In this document: in pieces, positions 31,931-37,142 of the stretch
Layout: each line of letters starts with the position of its first letter
How positions within the stretch are numbered: the first letter of the stretch is position 1
Assembly: GCA_964462595.1 (NCBI GenBank)
Contig: CAYWXM010000052.1
Location: 1 to 37,142 of the forward strand
Reading direction: 5' to 3'
DNA: 37,142 nt
Source of the DNA: SURF-21 sp964462595
GTDB lineage: Bacteria; Actinomycetota; Geothermincolia; Geothermincolales; RBG-13-55-18
Notes under the pieces: model-generated
What the model was told of the DNA's origin: nothing
The model's input: only the letters and a program-made list of their open reading frames with translations
Database searches by the model: none
Made by a program: the position numbers and the translations under genes

Positions 31931-31939
31931 ATTTTAGCA
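31931..31939 (-). promoter_or_regulatory. Extended -10 promoter of the PfkB kinase gene
   Basis: The minus strand reads TGCTAAAAT, an extended -10 element 23 bases before the ATG at 31907, leaving a very short leader with the GGAGG. Confidence 0.5.
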
Positions 31940-32160
31940 GAAAAGGAACCCTCTTCAGGCTTCTATGCCGTTTCCTCTCCCAACCCTTCCCGGCGGCACT
32001 GCAGGTGCAGAACGAGTTAGCAGACCCAAACCAGAAAGGAAGTCCAGCAAGCAGCATATAAATTGGACAGAGAGATGGGCGGGGAGGGAGAGAAGCAGGC
32101 CCGGCGCCTTCTTCGCTGCATGAGTGGTGTCAGTGCCATATTATATCCGGCGTGCTAGTG
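31940..32160. other. Intergenic stretch without a recognisable gene
   Basis: The gap between the divergent PfkB kinase and FmdB genes (31920-32278) holds a promoter at each end. In this middle part I see no gene, RNA structure or repeat I can support. Confidence 0.5.
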
Positions 32161-32189
32161 TTGATGTGAGAATGAATAGAGGGTATATT
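32161..32189 (+). promoter_or_regulatory. Promoter of the fmdB-phosphorylase-protease run
   Basis: TTGATG (32161-32166) and TATATT (32184-32189) are separated by exactly 17 bp. The expected start is about 80 bases ahead of the FmdB start codon. Confidence 0.65.
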
Positions 32190-32278
32190 TTTAGACTGCG
32201 AGCCGTAATATGGCCGAAGATCCCGTACAGGGCCATAAGGCGGGGTTGAAGTCATATCGACGTCAGAGGTGAGCGTAC

Positions 32279-32575
32279 ATGCCGACATACGATTACAGGT
32301 GTGAGGAGTGCGGCAACGAGTTTGAGGCGCTCCACGGGGTCCACGAAAGCGTAGACAAATGCCCCAGGTGCGGAGGGGGAGTAAGGCGCCTCTTTCGTCC
32401 CGTGGGCATAATATTCAAGGGCTCCGGCTTTTATAAGACCGATTCCCGCTCCGCCCCCGACAACGGGGACTCTAAGTCCAGCCCGGAGAAAACAGAGAAA
32501 GAGCTGGATACGCAGGAAGGGAAAGGTAACGGGAAGAAGGAAAAAGCCGCGAAGAAGACAGCGGCCGTGGACTGA
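32279..32575 (+). CDS. FmdB-family zinc-ribbon protein
   Basis: A 98-residue protein whose first 45 residues are the FmdB zinc ribbon: MPTYDYRCEECGNEFE with CxxC and KCPRCGGG with the second CxxC, then RRLFRPVGIIFKGSGFYKTD. The C-terminal half is a charged, lysine-rich, probably disordered tail. Members are often found near translation or one-carbon genes; their role is poorly defined. The start is the ATG at 32279 after AGAGGTGAG. It is followed within 31 bp by the nucleoside phosphorylase gene. Confidence 0.9.
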   Translation: MPTYDYRCEECGNEFEALHGVHESVDKCPRCGGGVRRLFRPVGIIFKGSGFYKTDSRSAPDNGDSKSSPEKTEKELDTQEGKGNGKKEKAAKKTAAVD

Positions 32576-32606
32576 TGTGTTTGAGAGGTCGATAGCGGGG
32601 GGTCTG

Positions 32607-33437
32607 ATGCAACTGCCTCGGGTAAAGATCGGTATCTTCGGGGGCTCCGGGTTTTATTCGCTGCTCGAAAGCGCGAAAAGCTACGCCGTGCATACACCTT
32701 ACGGCGCTCCCAGCGACCGCTTCACGGTGGGAGAGATGAACGGCGTGGAGGTCGTCTTCCTGCCGCGGCACGGGAGGCATCACCAGTTCCCTCCTCACCG
32801 CATAAACTACCGCGCCAACATCTGGGGCATGCGGGAGTTCGGGGTAGAGCGCTTGATCTCGCCCGGCGCCTGCGGCTCGCTGCAGAAAGAGATACCGCCG
32901 GGGGATTTCGTGCTCTGCGACCAGTTCATAGACCGTACGTCGCGGCCCGACTGCACGTTCTACGATGGCCCCGCCGCCGTGCATATCAGCTGCGCCGAAC
33001 CCTATTGCCCCGGGATGCGCAAGATATGCGCGGAGACGGCGAGCAGGCTGGGAATACCCTGCCACGGCGGCGGCACGGCGGTGATCATAAACGGGCCACG
33101 CTTCAGCACCCGCGCCGAAAGCAAGTGGTACCACCAGCAGGGATGGGACGTGATAAACATGACCCAGTACCCGGAGGTCGTCCTGGCCAGGGAACTCGGC
33201 ATGTGCTACCTGAACGTCTCGCTGGTCACCGATTGGGACGTGTGGATAGCCGACGAGGAGGGGGTCAAGTCGGTAACGGCTGACGAGGTGGGACGGGTGT
33301 TCAAGGAGAACAACAAAAACATGCTGCGCCTGCTCGAGGAGATGCTGCCGCCCCTGACCGGGGACATCTCCTGCGAATGCGCCTCCATACTCGAAGAGGC
33401 GACCATAAGCCCTCTCGAGATCGTCGAGCACTTCTAG
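32607..33437 (+). CDS. Methylthioadenosine phosphorylase family enzyme
   Basis: A 276-residue trimeric-type purine nucleoside phosphorylase. IGIFGGSGFYS holds the phosphate-binding glycine-serine loop; FLPRHGRHHQFPPHRINYRANIWG, GPRFSTRAES, VINMTQYPEVVLARELGMCY and the base-contacting TDWDVW match the MTAP/MTIP group. It should split 5'-methylthioadenosine or a related purine nucleoside with phosphate, recycling the by-product of polyamine synthesis. The adenine versus hypoxanthine preference is not certain. I chose the ATG at 32607 after GGGGGG; a GTG at 32577 in the same frame is possible. The site-2 protease gene follows closely. Confidence 0.9.
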   Translation: MQLPRVKIGIFGGSGFYSLLESAKSYAVHTPYGAPSDRFTVGEMNGVEVVFLPRHGRHHQFPPHRINYRANIWGMREFGVERLISPGACGSLQKEIPPGDFVLCDQFIDRTSRPDCTFYDGPAAVHISCAEPYCPGMRKICAETASRLGIPCHGGGTAVIINGPRFSTRAESKWYHQQGWDVINMTQYPEVVLARELGMCYLNVSLVTDWDVWIADEEGVKSVTADEVGRVFKENNKNMLRLLEEMLPPLTGDISCECASILEEATISPLEIVEHF

Positions 33438-33454
33438 GAACCGAGACGCAAGCG

Positions 33455-34588
33455 TTGATCCCGAGAAAAGGTTTCCGCATCGCGAGTTTCAGGGGCATAT
33501 CGGTCTACCTGCACTGGAGTTGGTTCATCGTCTTCTTTCTCCTGCTCTGGGTGGTGGCGCAGTTCTTCCAGGTCAACACGGCGTCCCCGCCGTTGTCCTA
33601 TATACCCATGGCCCTGTTGACCACCTTCCTTTTCTTCGTCTCCGTGCTCTTGCACGAGTTCTCCCATTCCATTGTCGCCAACCGCAACGGCATCCCCATA
33701 AGCCGCATAACCCTCTTCGTCTTCGGAGGAGTGGCACAGATGGACCGCGACGTTCCCTCGCCCGGCGTGGAGTTTAAGATGGCGGTGGCGGGACCCCTCT
33801 GCAGCTACGCGCTCTGCCTGCTGTTCGGGGGAGCGGCGTATCTTTCCGATGTCCTTGGCGCCGGGACGGTCTCTTACGGCTTCATCCTCCTTGCCTTGGT
33901 CAATTTCGGCCTGGGTACCTTTAACCTCATCCCCGGTTTTCCGCTCGACGGAGGCAGGATACTCAGGTCCCTGCTCTGGCATCATTGGGGCGACCTGGAG
34001 AAGAGCACTCGCGCAGCCAGCCGGCTCGGAGAAGGGGTAGGGGTATTGATGGTTCTCAGCGGCATGGCCATGTTCATCGTCGACCTCTTTTACACCGATT
34101 ACGACCTTCTCTTCGCGAGCGCCTGGCTCGTATTGATAGGTACATTCCTCATACAGGCGGCCGTCTCCAGTTACCGCCAGGTGCGGCTCCGCGTGTCCTT
34201 GTCGGATGCCAGGGTAAGTTCTATCATCCGCCCCGGGGTCCCTGCGCTGGACTCCTCGACCACGCTCGAGGAGGCTTACAAAACGCACCTCGAAAGGGCG
34301 CCGGGAACCACGATACCCGTCCTCAGGCAGGGCAAGCTGGCGGGGACGGTAAACCTGCCCGGCCTGAGGACGATAGACCCCTTGCTGTGGCCGGACACCC
34401 CCGTCCTCCAGGTAGCCCGCCCGGTAAACCAGGGCGATGTGGTCTCGGGCGACATGCCGCTCTTCGACGCCATACTCGTTTTGGAGAGGGCGGGAAAAGA
34501 GTTCCTGTGGGTGGTCGAGGACGGCCGCCTCGCCGGCATCCTCTCCCGTGACGATGCCCGTCACATCGGCAAGCGGGCACGGAAATGA
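33455..34588 (+). CDS. Site-2-type membrane metalloprotease with CBS-like region
   Basis: A 377-residue membrane protein of the S2P/M50 family. The zinc motif HEFSH is at 67-71 in a membrane helix, and the third ligand lies in FNLIPGFPLDGGRIL at 156-170. There are about six hydrophobic segments within residues 15-250. From about 255 the protein is soluble with two CBS-like halves (TTLEEAYKTHLERAPGTTIPV and PLFDAILVLERAGKEFLWVV; cited as starting points). Such proteases cut membrane-bound anti-sigma factors or signal-peptide remnants. The likely start is the TTG at 33455, 18 bases past the phosphorylase stop; its ribosome site is weak. In-frame codons upstream overlap the previous gene. Confidence 0.87.
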   Translation: MIPRKGFRIASFRGISVYLHWSWFIVFFLLLWVVAQFFQVNTASPPLSYIPMALLTTFLFFVSVLLHEFSHSIVANRNGIPISRITLFVFGGVAQMDRDVPSPGVEFKMAVAGPLCSYALCLLFGGAAYLSDVLGAGTVSYGFILLALVNFGLGTFNLIPGFPLDGGRILRSLLWHHWGDLEKSTRAASRLGEGVGVLMVLSGMAMFIVDLFYTDYDLLFASAWLVLIGTFLIQAAVSSYRQVRLRVSLSDARVSSIIRPGVPALDSSTTLEEAYKTHLERAPGTTIPVLRQGKLAGTVNLPGLRTIDPLLWPDTPVLQVARPVNQGDVVSGDMPLFDAILVLERAGKEFLWVVEDGRLAGILSRDDARHIGKRARK

Positions 34589-34607
34589 ATTGCACCCGGT
34601 CTTGGGA

Positions 34608-34613
34608 TATAAT
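34608..34613 (+). promoter_or_regulatory. -10 element upstream of the flavoprotein gene
   Basis: TATAAT lies 160 bases ahead of the ATG at 34774 in GC-rich sequence. No good -35 at 16-18 bp was found. If real, it gives a leader of about 150 bases with no riboswitch that I recognise. Confidence 0.35.
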
Positions 34614-34773
34614 ATGTCGTGGCTTGCGGGGCCGGAAAAGATGATCGGGCCCGCAGCCGGGCGGCGGGACAAGAGCCTCGAGTGTCGGTATTCTGGCGGG
34701 GCTTCGTTTCATTTCTCCGCCGCATCAGGGAGGAAGATTAAGCGGTATCAGGATCACAGGAAGGAGCGTCGCG

Positions 34774-35823
34774 ATGAAGACACGTGTCACTGAGACCCTG
34801 GGGATCGAGCATCCCATCCTAATGTCCGGCATGAGCTGGGTCAGCGTTCCCAAGATGGTGGCTGCGGTTTCGGAAGCCGGGGGCCTGGGGCTTCTCGCCA
34901 CCGGCGTGCTGGACACCGAGGAGACGAGGGCCGCCGTCAAGGAGATCAGGTCGCTCACCGATAAGCCTTTCGGCGCCAATGTATCGCTTCTCTTTCCCGG
35001 CGCCGCGCAGAATGCGGCGTTGCTGCTGGAGGAGAAAGTACCGGTGATCAACTTCTCCTTGGGTAAAGGAGACTGGATCGTACAGATGGCCCACGAGTAC
35101 GGGGGCAAGGTGCTCGCCACGGTGACTAACTTGCGCCATGCCAAGCGCGCCCAGGATTACGGCTGCGACGGCGTCATCTCCACCGGAAACGAGGCGGCCG
35201 CCCACGGTGAAGAGGTCACTACTTTCTGCCTGGTGCCGAGCCTGGCCTCGGAACTGGACATCCCCGTCATAGTGGCGGGCGGGGTAGGAGACGGCAGGGG
35301 CCTCGCGGCGTCCCTGGCCCTCGGCGCGGAAGGCGTGTCCATGGGCACACGCCTCATGGCCACGGTGGAAAGCCCGCTGCACGAGACCTTCAAGCAACTG
35401 ACGCTGGAGAAGAGCGTCCACGACACGCTCTTTTCCAAGAACTTTGACGGCCTCTGGTGCCGGATATTGGACACGCCGGCGGCGCGCAAGTCCATCAAGC
35501 ACGGCCTTACTCCCGTTGATCTGCTCAAGGCTCTTCCCAACTCGCGCGCCATCGCCAAGATGCTCAAGCTCCCTTACTACAAGCTGTTCGTCGGCGTGCT
35601 TGCCTCCGGGTGGGAAAACGCCCGCCAACTGGCCTTCATGGCCAATGCCTTTGAATCCCTGCGCATCGCGACCGAAGAAGGTGACGTGGAAAAGGGAGTG
35701 CTCCCGGCAGGCCAGGTAACCGGGATCATCCACGATATACCCACCGTAAAGGAGGTAATCGAAAGGACGGTCAAGGAGGCCGAGGAGGTTATGAAGGGCC
35801 TCGTGAAACTGGTGGAGGACTGA
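34774..35823 (+). CDS. Nitronate monooxygenase / FabK-type flavoprotein
   Basis: A 349-residue FMN-binding barrel. The N terminus IEHPILMSGMSWVSVPKMVAAVSEAGGLGLLA is the family's flavin-site start; PFGANVSLL, the GCDGVISTGNEAAAH stretch and the phosphate-binding VIVAGGVGDGRGLAASLALGAEGVSMGTRLMAT are typical of the 2-nitropropane dioxygenase superfamily. That group contains nitronate monooxygenases, enoyl-ACP reductase II (FabK) and other oxidoreductases, and sequence alone does not decide between them. The start is the ATG at 34774 after AGGAAGGAG. A strong terminator follows, so the gene is an independent unit or the end of one. Confidence 0.85.
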   Translation: MKTRVTETLGIEHPILMSGMSWVSVPKMVAAVSEAGGLGLLATGVLDTEETRAAVKEIRSLTDKPFGANVSLLFPGAAQNAALLLEEKVPVINFSLGKGDWIVQMAHEYGGKVLATVTNLRHAKRAQDYGCDGVISTGNEAAAHGEEVTTFCLVPSLASELDIPVIVAGGVGDGRGLAASLALGAEGVSMGTRLMATVESPLHETFKQLTLEKSVHDTLFSKNFDGLWCRILDTPAARKSIKHGLTPVDLLKALPNSRAIAKMLKLPYYKLFVGVLASGWENARQLAFMANAFESLRIATEEGDVEKGVLPAGQVTGIIHDIPTVKEVIERTVKEAEEVMKGLVKLVED

Positions 35824-35848
35824 AGACGGCATCAAGGTTCGAACCTGC

Positions 35849-35883
35849 GGCCTTACCCCCATGCGGGTAAGGCCTTTCCTTTT
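35849..35883 (+). terminator. Intrinsic terminator after the flavoprotein gene
   Basis: GGCCTTACCC and GGGTAAGGCC form a perfect 10-bp stem with a 6-nt loop, followed by TTTCCTTTT. It lies 26 bases after the stop codon at 35823. This is the clearest terminator in the window. Confidence 0.92.
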
Positions 35884-36030
35884 CCCGGGCGAGCAAGCGC
35901 GCGTCCGGCCATGGTCCCCACGATTCCTGCAAGCCCGAGCCGAACAGGAAGAGTTGCTCCCGGCCCCTATCCTGCCCGCACGGGGAAGTTCACATGGCGG
36001 CACGGGTGGAGAACGGGTGCCGATGTGGTC

Positions 36031-36059
36031 TTGTGTATAAGTTTGTTATGTTATATAAT
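36031..36059 (+). promoter_or_regulatory. Promoter at a leaderless start
   Basis: TTGTGT (36031-36036), a 17-bp spacer and TATAAT (36054-36059) are followed by six bases and the ATG at 36066. There is no Shine-Dalgarno sequence, so the ThiF-type gene's message is probably leaderless. Confidence 0.65.
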
Positions 36060-36065
36060 TCGTTC

Positions 36066-36902
36066 ATGCGTGATGATCTGGCTGTAGCGATCAGGGCGGC
36101 ATCCACACCGTCAAGCGATGGTGCAAACATCTCGATAAGCGGCGAGGCAGTGCGGAGGCTTGCCGACGATACGGGGTCGACGGCCCTGGAGATAGAGTGC
36201 GCGGCCCTGGAGATCGATATCGTCCCCGCGCGCTATACGCGCAATATGGGGACCATCGGCACGAGCGGCCAGCTGAAGCTACTCCGCTCTTGCATGGGTG
36301 TGTGCGGGCTTGGCGGGCTGGGGGGATATATCGTTGAATTGCTGGCCCGTTTCGGAGTGGGGCACCTCATCCTGGTAGACGGCGACTCGTTCGAGGAAGA
36401 TAACCTCAACCGGCAGTTGTTCTGTACGGAAGCCGGATTGGGCAGGCGCAAGAGCGAGGCGGCGGAGGAACGGGTTGCCGCCGTGAACTCCTCCCTGGAG
36501 GTTACGTCGCATCATCTTTTCGCCGCTCCCGATGACATCCCCGAGGTATTCCGGGACGCTGACCTGGTAATGGACGCCCTGGACAGCGTAGCCTCGCGCC
36601 TGGCTCTCGAGCGGGGCTGCGCGAAACTGGGGATACCCCTGGTGCACGGGGCCATCGCCGGTACCTCGGGCCAGGTAATGACCATCTTCCCCGGCGACCC
36701 GGGCCTTAAATCCCTCTACGCAGGCAGCGAAGACCCTGGGGCGGAGGTCCTGGAGGGCAACCCCCCCACGACACCCGCCCTGGTGGCCGCCCTGCAGGTA
36801 CAGGAAGCGGTGAAGGTGGCCTGCGGCGGCGAACTCCTGCGGCGGGGTTTCCTTGTCGTGGACATCGCCGCAAACCTTTATCAGTTCATCTCCATGGAGT
36901 AA
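36066..36902 (+). CDS. ThiF/MoeB/HesA-family adenylyltransferase
   Basis: A 278-residue E1-like enzyme. Residues 1-60 are an extra N-terminal helical part; the nucleotide-binding loop GLGGLGG is at 81-87, followed by LILVDGDSFEEDNLNRQLF with the acidic residue after strand two and the arginine finger (R116). DLVMDALDSVASRLALERGC and VHGAIAGTSGQVMTIFPGD complete the fold. Such proteins adenylate the C-terminal glycine of a ThiS/MoaD-like sulfur carrier for thiamine, molybdopterin or tungstopterin cofactors. The CXXC zinc pairs common in MoeB are absent. No sulfur-carrier gene is in the window. The start is the ATG at 36066; a longer in-frame start at 35994 would cover the promoter. Confidence 0.88.
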   Translation: MRDDLAVAIRAASTPSSDGANISISGEAVRRLADDTGSTALEIECAALEIDIVPARYTRNMGTIGTSGQLKLLRSCMGVCGLGGLGGYIVELLARFGVGHLILVDGDSFEEDNLNRQLFCTEAGLGRRKSEAAEERVAAVNSSLEVTSHHLFAAPDDIPEVFRDADLVMDALDSVASRLALERGCAKLGIPLVHGAIAGTSGQVMTIFPGDPGLKSLYAGSEDPGAEVLEGNPPTTPALVAALQVQEAVKVACGGELLRRGFLVVDIAANLYQFISME

Positions 36903-37034
36903 GGACGTCCCGCCAGAGAAAGGAGCGCCCCGGGAAGGCACTCGTAACGCTTTCTTGTCCACTCCCCGAAACCAGGCACTTCTGGCCGGTCAGCAAAGGC
37001 GCGGCGCCAGCCGCATATCCGGAAAGGACATGGC

Positions 37035-37142
37035 ATGACCAAGATCTCTTCACGATCCTCACGTTTTTACCTCATCGTATCCGTATCGGCGGCGGTGCTC
37101 GCCGCCGCCAGCCTCCCCGCCTATCTTCAGGGGCTCCGCTCA
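37035..37142 (+). CDS. N-terminal part of a membrane or secreted protein
   Basis: The frame runs off the right edge after 36 codons. It starts MTKISSRSSRFYLIVSVSAA and has a basic N terminus followed by a hydrophobic stretch, so it has a signal peptide or membrane anchor. AAAGGA lies upstream at a fitting distance. The preceding 36903-37034 shows nothing else. Nothing can be said about its function. Confidence 0.6.
   Translation, partial: MTKISSRSSRFYLIVSVSAAVLAAASLPAYLQGLRS

Noticed and set aside
34614..34773. FMN or other riboswitch in the leader of the flavoprotein gene
   Set aside because: No conserved aptamer motifs were seen, and the promoter placing this leader is itself uncertain.
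35836..35855. tRNA-like T-arm sequence GGTTCGAACC
   Set aside because: No acceptor, D or anticodon arms can be built around it; it is a short palindrome beside the terminator.

Overview
This is a high-GC bacterial chromosome segment with about 35 protein-coding genes. It has no CRISPR array, rRNA, tRNA, recognisable transposase or phage gene. The best guess is a deep-branching actinobacterium, possibly anaerobic. Supporting this are GC-rich codons, frequent GTG/TTG starts, a PadR regulator next to a myo-inositol-1-phosphate synthase (a pairing also known in mycobacteria), several genes with extended -10 promoters, and three apparently leaderless starts. The taxonomic guess is inference and is not proven by any single marker.

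Left part (1-9.8 kb): a minus-strand cluster encodes homoserine dehydrogenase, threonine synthase and a phosphoglycerate-mutase-like protein that probably supplies the missing homoserine kinase, followed by a metallophosphoesterase. A second minus-strand run is yjbQ, lysA and a degenerate PP2C-like protein, so lysine and threonine branches of the aspartate family sit close together. Between them, on the plus strand, is a fused hexulose-phosphate-synthase/RraA-like gene with a leaderless promoter. Upstream of yjbQ lies a minus-strand structured segment ending in a good intrinsic terminator with no gene to terminate, a candidate small RNA. An MBL-fold hydrolase follows.

Middle (9.8-21.5 kb): padR and ino1 behind three tandem 13-bp repeats, a small unknown protein, a hotdog thioesterase, a UDP-glucuronate-decarboxylase-type epimerase, a saccharopine-dehydrogenase-like protein with a 49-residue membrane protein ahead of it, a long-chain acyl-CoA ligase, a PilT-type ATPase, a histone-deacetylase-family deacetylase and a secreted NlpC/P60 hydrolase with a coiled coil.

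Right part (21.5-37.1 kb): a partner-switching pair (a GAF-PPM phosphatase-HATPase fusion and a STAS protein), a ChlI/ChlD-type chelatase ATPase with a VWA domain, a GAF-PAS histidine kinase with a single-domain response regulator, a PHP phosphoesterase, a 51-residue lysine-rich coiled-coil protein, a membrane PH/SHOCT protein, a PfkB kinase, an FmdB zinc ribbon, an MTA-phosphorylase-family enzyme, a site-2 protease, a nitronate-monooxygenase/FabK-type flavoprotein, a ThiF/MoeB-type adenylyltransferase and the first 36 codons of a membrane or secreted protein.

The most unusual feature is a family of dispersed composite repeats at about 15.5, 18.9-19.3 and 25.9-26.2 kb. They share a near-identical 23-bp block, CCCGAG/CTCGGG terminal inverted repeats and, in two places, a 118-bp imperfect palindrome about 92% identical. 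All three composite copies lie directly downstream of a stop codon in the same orientation relative to that gene and end in a T-tract in the sense direction. They therefore look like a mobile, structured 3'-UTR/terminator element.
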